Shown piece by piece: positions 8,926 to 17,071 of a stretch of DNA of 64,000 nucleotides. The stretch spans positions 1 through 64,000 of the forward strand of contig NZ_KQ758601.1 in the NCBI RefSeq assembly GCF_001457025.1, in the 5' to 3' direction. How positions within the stretch are numbered: position 1 is the first letter of the stretch; each line of letters starts with the position of its first letter. The DNA is from Pseudarthrobacter enclensis. Lineage in GTDB: Bacteria > Actinomycetota > Actinomycetes > Actinomycetales > Micrococcaceae. Below the pieces are notes generated by a model. That model was given only the letters and a program-made list of their open reading frames with translations. It was not told the DNA's origin and ran no database searches. A program made the position numbers and the translations under genes.

Positions 8926-10157
8926 GCGATCTCCTGTGCGTCAGAGGGTGCGGGTGCCGGGGACGTGCCGTAGCGGGGCACGCCGTGGTCCGGCGCCGGG
9001 TGGTCGTGGATGGGGCCCGGGCGGTCCCGGAGCGGTGTTCCGGTGGCGGTGCGGGTGCGGGCCGCGATAAGCTCGGCCGTGATGGAGACGGCAACCTCGG
9101 CGGGGGTGACGGCACCCAGGTCCAGGCCGATGGGCGAGTGCAGGGCGGCGATGCGTTCCGGCCGGACCCCGGCGGCCAGGAGCCCGTCCACGCGCTGCAG
9201 GTGGCTCCGCCGCGAGCCCATAGCTCCCACGTAGGCGAGGTCCACGGCGAGCGCCGCTTCCAGCAGCGGAAGGTCGAACTTGGGGTCGTGGGTCAGGACG
9301 GCGGCGACGGTGCGGCTGTCCAGCCTGCCCGCGGCGGCTTCGGCTGCCAGGTAGCGGTGCGGCCAGTCAGTGACGACAGCGTCCGCGGCGCCAAAGCGCG
9401 GCTGGTTGGCGAAGGCCGGCCGGGCGTCCACCAGGGTGACGTGGTAGCCGAGCAGTTTCGCGGCGGGCACCAGGGCGGCGCCGAAGTCGTTGGCGCCGAA
9501 CACAAGCATCCGCGGCGGGGCGAGCCGGGATTCCACCAGGACAGCGCCTGCGGCGGCGCCGTCCGCAGTATGGGCGGCATCCTGGTCCGCCGGACAGCCG
9601 CCCGGCAGGCCGACGCCGATGACGCCCGCGCCGCCGGAACGGACCAGGGACGCGACCCGGCGGAGCCCTTCGCCGTCCACGCCGTCAATGCCCAGCGACC
9701 GGGCGCCGGCGGTGGCGGGATCGGCCAGCACGACGGCGGCACTCCCCCGGTCATCCAGCCGACGGACCAGCGCCACCGGCTGGTCCGGGGCGCAGTCCGC
9801 GAGCAGGTGCAGTGCCCGTCGCAGCGGAGCGGCGTCATCGGCGGGAACAGGTTCGATGTGGACGGTGAGCGTGCCGCCGCAGGTGAGTCCGGCGGCGAAG
9901 GCGTCGGCGGAACTGAAGCCGAACGTCTCCCGGCGGGTGCCGGCGTCGTCCATGGCGTCCTGCGCGAGCGCCACCACGGCGCCCTCCACGCAGCCACCGG
10001 ACAGGCTGCCCAGCACCTGGCCTGTCGCCGTGACGATCATGGACGTGCCCACGGGCCGGGGCACTGAACCGGCGGCGGCCACGATGGTGGCGACGGCGAA
10101 CGGCCGGCCGGCGAGCGCAGGCAACCAGGCGCCCAGCGAAGGGATCAGATCAAGCAT
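8916..10157 (-). CDS. XdhC/CoxI-family maturation protein
   Basis: XdhC proteins bind molybdenum cofactor, promote its sulfuration and insert it into xanthine dehydrogenase. The N-terminal XdhC_CoxI domain shows VAAAGSVPRPVGTSMIV and GSLSGGCVEGAVV. The C-terminal domain is a Rossmann fold with LVFGANDFGAALVPAAKLLG, then VLTHDPKFDLPLL, VGAMGSRRSH and IGLDLGAVTPAEVAVSI. The length of 413 residues is normal for the two-domain form. It is third in the operon after guanine deaminase and the purine permease, with 131 bases without a gene upstream (10158-10288). Its 3' end overlaps the FAD subunit gene. Confidence 0.92.
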   Translation of the reverse strand: MLDLIPSLGAWLPALAGRPFAVATIVAAAGSVPRPVGTSMIVTATGQVLGSLSGGCVEGAVVALAQDAMDDAGTRRETFGFSSADAFAAGLTCGGTLTVHIEPVPADDAAPLRRALHLLADCAPDQPVALVRRLDDRGSAAVVLADPATAGARSLGIDGVDGEGLRRVASLVRSGGAGVIGVGLPGGCPADQDAAHTADGAAAGAVLVESRLAPPRMLVFGANDFGAALVPAAKLLGYHVTLVDARPAFANQPRFGAADAVVTDWPHRYLAAEAAAGRLDSRTVAAVLTHDPKFDLPLLEAALAVDLAYVGAMGSRRSHLQRVDGLLAAGVRPERIAALHSPIGLDLGAVTPAEVAVSITAELIAARTRTATGTPLRDRPGPIHDHPAPDHGVPRYGTSPAPAPSDAQEIAWT

Positions 10158-10288
10158 TGCGGTGTTCCTCCTGCCGCGCGGTGGTGTCCATTGTCGTTCC
10201 TATCCGGTGGTTGGGAAAGCATTCCGGCGGGGACATCCGCATCGTCGGTGCGGGATGCGGATGTCCCGCCGGACCGGGGCTGACGGTG

Positions 10289-11863
10289 TCAGCCGCCGAG
10301 CAGGGCGTTGATGGGTCCGCGGGCGAAGTACACCAGGAACCCGGCGCTGACCACCCACATGAGCGGATGAATCTTCCTCGCCTTGCCGGAGGCTGCCCCG
10401 ATGATGGCCCAGGACACGAAGCCCACGCCGATGCCGTTGGCGATCGAGTAGCTCAGCGGCATGGTGACGATGGTGAGGAATGCCGGCAGGGCCACGGTGA
10501 ACTTGGTGAACTTGATCTCGCGGACCTGCGCCATCATCATGGCGCCCACCACCACCAGGGCCGCAGCGGCCACCTCGAGCGGCACCACGCTGGTGAGCGG
10601 CGTGAGGAACATCGAACCCAGGAACAGCACGCCGGTGACCACGGAGGCCAGTCCGGTGCGGGCGCCTTCGCCGATGCCGGCCGCGGAGTCGATGTAGACG
10701 GTGTTGGACGAGCCGGAGGTTGCCCCGCCGGCCACGGCGCCGAAGCCTTCGACGATGAAGGCCGACTTGAGCCGCGGGAACGTGCCGTCCTTATGCGCGA
10801 CGCCGGCGCTCTTGGCCAGGCCGGTCATGGTACCCATGGCGTCGAAGAAGTTCGTGAAGACGAGGGTGAACACCAGCATGGTGGCCGCGAGTCCGCCGAT
10901 CCGGGCGAATGAGCCGAAGAGGTCGAACTGGCCCACCAGGCCCAGGTCCGGCGCCGATACCAGCTGGCCGGAGAGGACGGGGGTGTTCAGGTGCCAGCCG
11001 CCGGGGTTGGTGGCGCTGGCGGGGCCGATCTTCATGACGGCTTCGACGACGGCGGCCAGCACGGTGGTGCCGACGATGCCGATGAGGAGCCCGCCCTGGA
11101 CCTTGCGCGCCACCAGGATGCCCATGGCCAGGAGTCCCACGACGAAGACGAGCGTGGGCACCGAGGTGATGGAGCCGCCGTCGCCCAGTTGTACAGGCGG
11201 GCCGCCCGCGGTGGGCCGGACGAAGCCGGAGTCCACGAAGCCGATGAAGGCGATGAACAGGCCGATGCCGACGGTGATGGCGGCTTTCAGTTCCTTGGGG
11301 ACGGCCCGGAAGATGGCGGTCCGGGCGCCGGTGACGCCGAACAGCACGATCAGGATGCCGTTGATGACCACCAGGCCCATGGCCTCGGCCCAGGTGACCT
11401 CCTGGATCACCGAGACTGCCAGGAAGGAATTGATGCCCAACCCGGCGGCCAGGCCGAACGGCAGGTTGGCGATCAGGCCGAAGAGGATGGTCATGACGCC
11501 GGCGGTCAGGCCGGTGACGGCACCCACCTGGGCGGCGGAGAGCCAGCCTCCGGCGACGTCGGTGGGGGCGTTGTCGGCGCTGAACCCGCCCAGGATGAGG
11601 GGGTTCAGGATGACGATGTACGCCATGGTGAAGAAGGTGACCAGGCCGCCGCGGAATTCCCGGGCGATGGTGGAGCCCCGCCGGCTGATGTGGAAGAACC
11701 GGTCAAGGATATTGTTCGGCGCCGGCGAGGTGCTTCCTTGCCGTGCCCGCCCGGCTGCCGTCTGCGTGTCGCGTGCCCCTGCGGGCTCTGCACTGGTGTT
11801 CCCGTTCGGGAACAGTGCAGCCTGCTTTTCAGAGGAGTTGTCCAGGATTGTCATCTCAGCCAC
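10289..11863 (-). CDS. AzgA-type adenine/guanine/hypoxanthine permease (NCS2 superfamily)
   Basis: This is a polytopic proton-coupled purine importer. The core begins with FFHISRRGSTIAREFRGG and LVTFFTMAYIVILNPLIL, hallmark sequences of the AzgA/PbuG group, and continues through about 12-14 hydrophobic segments with NSFLAVSVIQEVTWAEAMGL and TGVLFLGSMFLTPL. An N-terminal extension of about 50 mostly polar residues precedes the core and is longer than usual. The gene lies 6 bases after guanine deaminase, so imported guanine would be deaminated at once to xanthine for the dehydrogenase encoded downstream. Confidence 0.92.
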   Translation of the reverse strand: MAEMTILDNSSEKQAALFPNGNTSAEPAGARDTQTAAGRARQGSTSPAPNNILDRFFHISRRGSTIAREFRGGLVTFFTMAYIVILNPLILGGFSADNAPTDVAGGWLSAAQVGAVTGLTAGVMTILFGLIANLPFGLAAGLGINSFLAVSVIQEVTWAEAMGLVVINGILIVLFGVTGARTAIFRAVPKELKAAITVGIGLFIAFIGFVDSGFVRPTAGGPPVQLGDGGSITSVPTLVFVVGLLAMGILVARKVQGGLLIGIVGTTVLAAVVEAVMKIGPASATNPGGWHLNTPVLSGQLVSAPDLGLVGQFDLFGSFARIGGLAATMLVFTLVFTNFFDAMGTMTGLAKSAGVAHKDGTFPRLKSAFIVEGFGAVAGGATSGSSNTVYIDSAAGIGEGARTGLASVVTGVLFLGSMFLTPLTSVVPLEVAAAALVVVGAMMMAQVREIKFTKFTVALPAFLTIVTMPLSYSIANGIGVGFVSWAIIGAASGKARKIHPLMWVVSAGFLVYFARGPINALLGG

Positions 11864-11869
11864 CGGGCC

Positions 11870-12364
11870 TTAGTAGTCGATCCTGGTGTCCAGCGTGTTC
11901 CAGGTGTTGAACGGCTCCAGCGGTTCCGGTGCCTGGGGATCGCCCAGCTCCAGCTTGGAGACCGGCATCAGGGCGTCCCTGTCCTGGTTGTCGAAGTATT
12001 CGTAGAACACGGCGTCGTCAAAGCCCACGGAGGCGGCGTCATGCCGGTCGGCGGCAAAGACAACGCGGCTGACGCGTGCCCACAACGCGGAGGCCAGGCA
12101 CATGGGGCAGGGCTCGCAGCTGGTGTAGAGGACGGCGCCGCTAAGGTCGAAGGTGCCCAGTTCGCGGCAGGCGGTGCGGATGGCGGTGACTTCGGCGTGG
12201 GCCGTGGGATCGTTGTCCGCGGTAACGCGGTTGACGCCGTCGAACGTCTTGCCGTCCGCGGTGACGATCATGGCGCCGAAGGGGCCGCCGCTGTTCAGGA
12301 CGTTGGCCGTTGCCAGCCGGATGGATCGGGCCAGGTATTGCTCGGCCGTGACGGTGGTACTCAT
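11870..12364 (-). CDS. guaD: Guanine deaminase, cytidine-deaminase-fold type
   Basis: This zinc hydrolase converts guanine to xanthine and ammonia. The 164-residue length and motifs match the Bacillus GuaD type: HAEVTAIR with zinc ligand H56 and catalytic E58, and SCEPCPMC with zinc ligands C86 and C89. The following WARVSRVVFAADRHDAA and the C-terminal FYEYFDNQDRDALM match GuaD rather than tRNA adenosine deaminase. It is the first gene of the leftward purine operon and is read from the 405-base divergent region shared with the 8-oxoguanine deaminase gene. Confidence 0.9.
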   Translation of the reverse strand: MSTTVTAEQYLARSIRLATANVLNSGGPFGAMIVTADGKTFDGVNRVTADNDPTAHAEVTAIRTACRELGTFDLSGAVLYTSCEPCPMCLASALWARVSRVVFAADRHDAASVGFDDAVFYEYFDNQDRDALMPVSKLELGDPQAPEPLEPFNTWNTLDTRIDY

Positions 12365-12555
12365 GATGCGACTTCCTTAGTGCCGGGAAGCCTGCTGCCG
12401 CGCGGAGGATCAGTGGAACCAGGTGCGAACGGTTACCAGGCTTCAGCATGTGCTGTGAAGGTGTAGTTGCGCCTGGTAGATAGCTTCCCGGGTTCGGGTG
12501 CCCGCCTTTGGCAGAATCGAGATTAGCACCGGATTGTGGTCCACGCCATAGCTTT

Positions 12556-12594
12556 CTGGAAATTTAATTTCGCGATGTGAAATCCTTGTTTCAA
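12556..12594. promoter_or_regulatory. AT-rich operator-like cluster between guaD and the 8-oxoguanine deaminase gene
   Basis: The region 12365-12769 has no gene and separates divergent purine operons. At its centre four half-sites GAAAT/ATTTC alternate in direction, making overlapping inverted repeats: GAAAT-N3-ATTTC (12560-12571), ATTTC-N7-GAAAT (12567-12583) and TGAAA-N6-TTTCA (12578-12593). The pattern CTGGAAA, TTAATTTC, GATG, GAA, CCTTG, TTxCA recurs before the urate oxidase gene. It probably binds a purine-pathway regulator such as the IclR protein encoded at 18.65 kb; that link is inference. The rest of the gap shows nothing clear. Confidence 0.5.
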
Positions 12595-12769
12595 GCACTT
12601 CACAGTCTCCCGGTCACAAACGCAGGCGTTGACGGCGTCGGATGCCGTTCCCTACGCTGGGTCCACCCGTACTGCCTGCCTCGAGCAGCCTGGCCGCGGG
12701 CACCTGGATCAGCAGACAGGGCCTCACTGAGCTGGAATATCTGACAGCCCGCTCACCAAAGGACACCCC

Positions 12770-14152
12770 ATGATCCTCCCCTCCCCCGCTTCCGCCACCC
12801 CCGCCGCGCCCCGGCTCTGGATCAGGAATCCCCGGGCAGCCTTCACGGCCAATGGCTTGGACGCCTCAGGCGGCCTGGTAGTCAGCAACGGCGTGATTAC
12901 CGAGGTCCTGGCCGCCGGACAGCAGCCTGCCACGCCCTGCGCTGAAGTTTTCGACGCCGGCCGGCACGTGCTGCTGCCCGGCCTGGTCAATACGCACCAC
13001 CACTTCTACCAGACCCTCACCCGGGCGTGGGGTCCGGTGGCCAACGCCCCGCTCTTCCCCTGGCTGCAGAACCTCTATCCCATGTGGGCGAGGCTCACCC
13101 CCAAGGATCTTGAGCTGGCCACCACGGTTGCCCTGGCCGAGCTGCTGCTGTCCGGCTGCACCACCGCTGCCGACCACCACTACCTTTTCCCGGCCGGGCT
13201 CGAGGACGCCATCGACATCGAGGTGGACGCGGTGCGCAGGCTGGGCATGCGCGCCACGCTCACCCGCGGCTCCATGACCCTGGGAACAGACGACGGCGGC
13301 CTGCCGCCACAGTCCACGGTGCAGGATCCGGAGGTGGTGCTGCAGGACAGCGAGCGCCTGGTGCGCCAATACCACGAGCGCGGTGACGATGCGGTGATCC
13401 AAATAGCCCTGGCGCCCTGTTCCCCGTTCTCGGTGACCAAGGAGATCATGGCCGAAAGTGCGGCACTGGCCGAACGGCTGGACGTCAGGCTCCACACCCA
13501 CTTGGCCGAAACCCTGGACGAGGAGGACTTCTGCCGGGAGAGGTTCGGACTGCGGACCGTTGACTACCTGGACAGCGTGGGCTGGTTGACGGACCGCACC
13601 TGGCTGGGACACGGCATCCACTTCAGCAATGACGAGATCACCCGCCTCGGAAAGGCGGGCACCGCCGTCGCGCACTGCCCCACCTCCAATATGCGGCTGG
13701 CCTCGGGCACGGCGCGCGTCCTGGAACTGGAGGACGCGGGAGTCCCCGTCGGGCTGGGAGTGGACGGCTCGGCGTCGAACGATACCTCCAACATGATCCT
13801 CGAGGCACGGCAGGCCCTGTACCTGCAGCGGCTGCGGTACGGCGCGGACGTCCCGGTGGAACGGGCACTGGCCTGGGCCACCCGCGGCTCGGCGGCGGTC
13901 CTGGGGCGCGCGGGGCTGGGGCAGCTCGCTCCGGGGACGCAGGCGGACCTGGCCCTGTTCACGCTGGACGACCTGCGCTTCTCCGGCAGCCACGATCCCG
14001 TGGCTGCGCTGCTGCTCTGTGCCGCGGACCGGGCCGACCGGGTGATGGTGGGCGGCCGGTGGCGCGTGGTGGACGGCCAGATCCCGGGACTGGACATCGC
14101 CGGTCTTATTGCGGACCATTCCGCCGCTGCAAAGAGGCTGGTCAACGGCTGA
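12770..14152 (+). CDS. 8-oxoguanine deaminase (amidohydrolase superfamily)
   Basis: This 460-residue amidohydrolase of the AtzB/8-oxoguanine deaminase group converts 8-oxoguanine to urate and ammonia. Metal and catalytic motifs are present: NTHHHFYQT with H76 and H78, HTHLAE, LGHGIHFS and GLGVDGSASNDTSN with the metal Asp. The LFPWLQNLYPMWARL stretch is characteristic of this deaminase group. AAAGGA precedes the ATG. The product urate feeds directly into the urate oxidase encoded 2 kb downstream, so the enzyme bypasses xanthine dehydrogenase. Isocytosine or other oxidised purines remain possible substrates, and the assignment rests on family resemblance plus context. Confidence 0.85.
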   Translation: MILPSPASATPAAPRLWIRNPRAAFTANGLDASGGLVVSNGVITEVLAAGQQPATPCAEVFDAGRHVLLPGLVNTHHHFYQTLTRAWGPVANAPLFPWLQNLYPMWARLTPKDLELATTVALAELLLSGCTTAADHHYLFPAGLEDAIDIEVDAVRRLGMRATLTRGSMTLGTDDGGLPPQSTVQDPEVVLQDSERLVRQYHERGDDAVIQIALAPCSPFSVTKEIMAESAALAERLDVRLHTHLAETLDEEDFCRERFGLRTVDYLDSVGWLTDRTWLGHGIHFSNDEITRLGKAGTAVAHCPTSNMRLASGTARVLELEDAGVPVGLGVDGSASNDTSNMILEARQALYLQRLRYGADVPVERALAWATRGSAAVLGRAGLGQLAPGTQADLALFTLDDLRFSGSHDPVAALLLCAADRADRVMVGGRWRVVDGQIPGLDIAGLIADHSAAAKRLVNG

Positions 14153-14183
14153 CAGGCAGCACACCCACTGCTAGCGTGGCCGC

Positions 14184-15431
14184 ATGACTCCGTCAAAGAC
14201 CCCGGCCGAGGTCCTGGACATCGATGGCTTCGAGATCCGGATCTCGAGCCCGGACAGAGTGGTTTTCCCGGACCCCGGGCTGACCAAGCTGGACCTGGTG
14301 CGCTACTACCTGGCCGTGGCGGACGGGGCCCTGCGGGGCGCCGGCGGCCGGCCCATGGTGCTCAAGCGCTTCCCGAAAGGCATCGACGCCGAGCCGTTCT
14401 TCCAGAAGCGCGTGCCGGAGAACCATCCGGACTTCATCGACACCACCACGCTGCACTACGCCTCGGGGACGTCGGCGGAGGAAGCCGTCATCCGCAATGC
14501 GGCGGGCCTGGCCTGGGTGGTCAATCTCGGCTGCCTGGACCTGAATCCGCATCCGGTGCGGGCCGAGGACCTCGAGCACCCGGACGAACTGCGGGTGGAC
14601 CTGGACCCCATGCCGGGCGTGGACTGGTCGCAGATCGTGGACGTCGCCTATGTGGCGCAGGAAGTGCTCGACGACGTCGGGCTCGTCGGGTGGCCGAAGA
14701 CCAGCGGGTCGCGCGGACTGCACGTCCTGGTGCGGATTGCCCCGCAGTGGTCCTATAAAGACGTCCGCCTTGCGGCCGAGACGCTGGCGCGCGAGGTGGA
14801 AAACCGGGCCCCGGGCCTGGCCACCGCCCGATGGTGGAAGGAGGAACGCGGCGAAAGCGTGTTCGTGGACTTCAACCAGAACGCCAAGGACCGCACCGTG
14901 GCGTCGGCCTATTCAGTGCGCGCCCTGCCCGACGCCAGGGTGTCTGCGCCGCTGGCCTGGGAGGAAGTCCGCACGGCCAGGCCGGAGGCATTTACTGTCC
15001 CCACCATGCTGGAGCGGTTTGCGGAGATTGGAGACCCGCATCAGGGCATTGATGGTGCGCCGGGTTCGCTGGACGGGCTGCTGGCCCTGGCCAAGGAGCT
15101 GGGTCCGGCTGAGAAGGCGCCACGGGCCGGAAACGGATCCGGCCGGCGGCAGTCCACCATGCCGCTGATCGAGGTGGCCCGCACCAAAACCAAGCCGGAG
15201 GCACTCGCGGCGCTGGAGGAATGGAAAAGCTGGCACTCCGCCGTCGTGCCCTCCCTGGCCCCGGCCGATGTCCTGGTGGACGGGATGCGCGGGTCCAGTT
15301 CGCTCTGGTACCGGGTGCGGGTGAACCTGCAGCACGTCCCCGAAGCGGAACGTCCCACCCAGGAGGAACTGCTGGCCGATTACGACCCGTGGGCCGGCAA
15401 ACAGTGGCCCGGGCGGCCGGAAAGCCAGTGA
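14184..15431 (+). CDS. LigD-type DNA polymerase (primase-polymerase) domain protein
   Basis: This is a stand-alone polymerase domain of the archaeo-eukaryotic primase superfamily, related to the polymerase module of the non-homologous end-joining ligase LigD. Visible motifs are RVDLDPMPG with the metal-binding Asp pair, KTSGSRGLHVLV and VFVDFNQNAKDRTVASAYS, then APLAWEEV. There is no ligase or nuclease domain. After the roughly 300-residue polymerase region the C-terminus carries about 110 further residues with KTKPEALAALEEWKSW. The gene lies 31 bases after the 8-oxoguanine deaminase gene and is probably cotranscribed, which may be chance. Neither Ku nor a full ligD is in the window. Confidence 0.88.
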   Translation: MTPSKTPAEVLDIDGFEIRISSPDRVVFPDPGLTKLDLVRYYLAVADGALRGAGGRPMVLKRFPKGIDAEPFFQKRVPENHPDFIDTTTLHYASGTSAEEAVIRNAAGLAWVVNLGCLDLNPHPVRAEDLEHPDELRVDLDPMPGVDWSQIVDVAYVAQEVLDDVGLVGWPKTSGSRGLHVLVRIAPQWSYKDVRLAAETLAREVENRAPGLATARWWKEERGESVFVDFNQNAKDRTVASAYSVRALPDARVSAPLAWEEVRTARPEAFTVPTMLERFAEIGDPHQGIDGAPGSLDGLLALAKELGPAEKAPRAGNGSGRRQSTMPLIEVARTKTKPEALAALEEWKSWHSAVVPSLAPADVLVDGMRGSSSLWYRVRVNLQHVPEAERPTQEELLADYDPWAGKQWPGRPESQ

Positions 15432-15458
15432 GCGCCGGACCCCCTCAACGCTCCGCGT

Positions 15459-15641
15459 TCAGCGGCGGCTGAAACCCGGGAGGGCATGGATCCAGCGCGA
15501 CAGGCGGCCGGGGGCGGCACTGCGGTCTTCCGGAACATAGAAGTCAGGGTCCGTGCCACCGCCGAGGGGGAGGTAGAACTCCTGGGCTGAAGGCGCGGCA
15601 GCCGGCTGCGGTGCGACGGGCGTCATGTCCTGCTGGTACAT
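15459..15641 (-). CDS. Small protein of unknown function
   Basis: A 60-residue product starts at the ATG at 15641, which has a strong AGAGGAGG ribosome binding site 6 bases upstream; the longer frame to 15689 lacks one. The N-terminal half is Gln/Pro/Ala-rich, followed by FYLPLGGGTDPDFYVPED and an Arg-containing tail WIHALPGFSRR. There is no signal peptide, membrane segment or recognised domain. It converges with the LigD-type polymerase gene. Its upstream region carries an AT-rich element resembling those of the purine genes. Confidence 0.55.
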   Translation of the reverse strand: MYQQDMTPVAPQPAAAPSAQEFYLPLGGGTDPDFYVPEDRSAAPGRLSRWIHALPGFSRR

Positions 15642-15705
15642 CTGATCCTCCTCTTTCACGGTCTGTCGGGGTTCCGCGCGACTCAACACTTGGGTTTCGT
15701 ATAGC

Positions 15706-15730
15706 GGAAACTATTTATTGCTATGTGAAA
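15706..15730. promoter_or_regulatory. AT-rich element resembling the purine operator-like sites
   Basis: GGAAACTATTTATTGCTATG followed by TGAAA resembles the 12558-12582 element (GGAAA, TTTA, TT, GC, ATGTGAAA). Just before it, GTTTC and GAAAC flank GTATAGCG (15694-15711), an inverted repeat of the kind bound by IclR-type regulators. It lies 65-90 bases upstream of the small leftward gene and upstream of the urate oxidase leader. Confidence 0.4.
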
Positions 15731-15845
15731 AGCCTAGAAGGAGTTCAGCTCCCCGTCAACGCCCCGCGCTGCCGGCGGGCCAGCCGGACGGTCACAAACG
15801 GAATTTTGATTCTGTGATGTACACCACCGCCCGGGAGAGGTACGC

Positions 15846-15935
15846 TGTTAGGCAACTCGTGGCGCAGGTCACGTAACCTGGGAGCAGCAGGCAGGGTCGT
15901 AATGAGCTGGCATCAATGGATGCCGGCTCTTTTTT
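15846..15935 (+). ncRNA. Possible structured leader or small RNA before urate oxidase
   Basis: The gap 15642-16028 has no gene on the plus strand, yet it ends in a textbook intrinsic terminator at 15904-15935, with nothing obvious upstream for it to terminate. Before it lies a stretch with local stems, for example CAGGT-CACGTA-ACCTG at 15864-15879. This suggests a short transcript, either an independent sRNA or an attenuated leader. No known riboswitch or 4.5S RNA motif was recognised. The 5' end is a guess. Confidence 0.3.
15904..15935 (+). terminator. Intrinsic terminator upstream of urate oxidase
   Basis: The 11-base arms GAGCTGGCATC and GATGCCGGCTC (one G-U pair) enclose the loop AATG and are followed by six T. 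A U-tract is unusual in this GC-rich sequence, so the terminator is convincing. It lies 94 bases before the urate oxidase start codon. Confidence 0.8.
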
Positions 15936-15961
15936 GTTGGGTCGGCTCCACCGGAAATGCG

Positions 15962-16004
15962 CTGGAAACGCGCACTTAATTTCAGTGATGGAACCTTGGT
16001 TCCA
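15962..16004. promoter_or_regulatory. Operator-like element before urate oxidase
   Basis: The stretch contains CTGGAAA, TTAATTTC, GTGATG, GAACCTTGG and TTCCA in the same order as the element before the 8-oxoguanine deaminase gene. Within it TGGAACC-TT-GGTTCCA (15989-16004) is a perfect inverted repeat ending 25 bases before the start codon. A repressor bound here would block transcription or early elongation of urate oxidase. Confidence 0.5.
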
Positions 16005-16028
16005 CTTACCGGAGATTGGGAAAAGACC

Positions 16029-16937
16029 ATGAGCAGCAAGATCATTCTCGGCGAAAACCAGTACGGCAAGGCCGAAGTCCGCGTCGTCAAGATCACCAGG
16101 GACACCAACCGCCACGAGATCGAAGACCTGAACGTCACCTCGCAGCTGCGCGGCGACTTCACCGCGGCCCACCTTGAGGGCGACAACGCCCACGTGGTGG
16201 CCACGGACACCCAGAAGAACACCATCTACGCCTTCGCCCGCGACGGCATCGGTTCACCCGAGGCATTCCTCCTGCGCCTGGGCGAGCACTTCACCTCCAG
16301 CTTCGACTGGGTCACCGGCGGCCGCTGGGAAGCCGAGTCCTACGCCTGGAACCGCATCCAGGCCCACGGCAGCGAGCACGACCACTCGTTCGTCCGCAAC
16401 GGCCAGGAAGTGCGCACCGCCGTCCTGGTCCGGGACGGCGCCGACACCCACCTCATCTCGGGACTGAAGGACCTGACCGTCCTGAAGTCCACCCAGTCGG
16501 GCTTCGTGGGCTACCCCCGCGACCGCTACACCACCCTTCCGGAAACCACTGACCGGATCCTCGCCACGGACGTTTCGGCCCGCTGGCGCTTCAAGCCCGG
16601 CACCGATTTCAGCGCCCTGGACTTCAACAAGAGCTACGACGACGTCAAGGGCCTCCTGCTGGAAGGCTTCACCGAAAAGTACTCGCACGCCCTGCAGCAG
16701 ACCCTGTTCGACATGGGCACCAAGGTCCTGGAGGCGCACAGCGAGATCGACGAGATCAAGTTCTCCATGCCCAACAAGCACCACTTCCTGGTGGACCTGT
16801 CCCCGTTCGGGCTGGACAACCCCAACGAGGTCTTCTTCGCCGCCGACCGCCCCTACGGCCTGATCGAGGCCACCGTCCAGCGCGACGACGCCACCGCGGC
16901 GCCCGCAGCCTGGTCCGGCATCGCCGGCTTCTGCTGA
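16029..16937 (+). CDS. Urate oxidase (uricase)
   Basis: This cofactor-free enzyme oxidises urate with O2 to 5-hydroxyisourate and H2O2. The product is 302 residues from the ATG at 16029, the length I recall for the well-studied Arthrobacter globiformis enzyme. Recognisable motifs are MSSKIILGENQYGKAEVRVV at the start, VVATDTQKNTIYAFARDG, FVGYPRDRYTTLPET and the C-terminal NPNEVFFAADRPYGLIEATV. The frame is open upstream to 15957, but GGAGATTGGG lies just before 16029. No hydroxyisourate hydrolase or OHCU decarboxylase gene adjoins it. A purine permease gene follows. Confidence 0.95.
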   Translation: MSSKIILGENQYGKAEVRVVKITRDTNRHEIEDLNVTSQLRGDFTAAHLEGDNAHVVATDTQKNTIYAFARDGIGSPEAFLLRLGEHFTSSFDWVTGGRWEAESYAWNRIQAHGSEHDHSFVRNGQEVRTAVLVRDGADTHLISGLKDLTVLKSTQSGFVGYPRDRYTTLPETTDRILATDVSARWRFKPGTDFSALDFNKSYDDVKGLLLEGFTEKYSHALQQTLFDMGTKVLEAHSEIDEIKFSMPNKHHFLVDLSPFGLDNPNEVFFAADRPYGLIEATVQRDDATAAPAAWSGIAGFC

Positions 16938-16945
16938 CCCCTGAA

Positions 16946-16986
16946 CCGGTGGTTGGGTCCGCGGCTCTCGCGGGCCCGCCCACCGG
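16946..16986 (+). terminator. Hairpin between urate oxidase and the NCS2 permease
   Basis: CCGGTGG with an inner GGGTCCGCG pairs with CGCGGGCCC and an outer CCACCGG around the loop GCTCT. There is no U-tract. It begins 9 bases after the urate oxidase stop and may partly terminate, lowering permease expression relative to the oxidase. Confidence 0.55.
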
Positions 16987-17008
16987 CCCCGCATCTTCAA
17001 CCACACCT

Positions 17009-17034
17009 GTTAGCCAGACACCAGTTAGCCAGAC
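17009..17034. repeat. Short direct repeat before the permease gene
   Basis: The 11-mer GTTAGCCAGAC occurs at 17009-17019 and exactly again at 17024-17034. A second pair of 13-mers, GTCTGCCATGAAC, follows at 17041-17053 and 17061-17073. The two pairs suggest slippage duplications in the leader. Confidence 0.6.
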
Positions 17035-17047
17035 GATGACGTCTGCC

Positions 17048-17071
17048 ATGAACCCAGAAAGTCTGCCATGA
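17048..17071 (+). CDS. Seven-codon leader ORF overlapping the permease start
   Basis: The first copy of the repeated GTCTGCCATGAAC supplies an ATG at 17048 that reads MNPESLP and stops at a TGA overlapping the permease ATG (ATGA, 17068-17071). The permease itself has only a weak ribosome binding site (AGAAAG), so coupled translation from this micro-ORF is plausible. It could also be a chance by-product of the repeat. Confidence 0.3.
   Translation: MNPESLP

Noticed and set aside
12411..12460. GlnR box in the guaD/8-oxoguanine deaminase gap
   Set aside because: GTTAC is followed at the right distance by TCAGC, which does not fit the second half-site.
15846..15935. Possible 4.5S (SRP) RNA before urate oxidase
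   Set aside because: An AGCAGC stretch is reminiscent, but the conserved GGTCAGG and GGAAGG core of SRP RNA is missing, so only a generic leader/sRNA candidate is reported.
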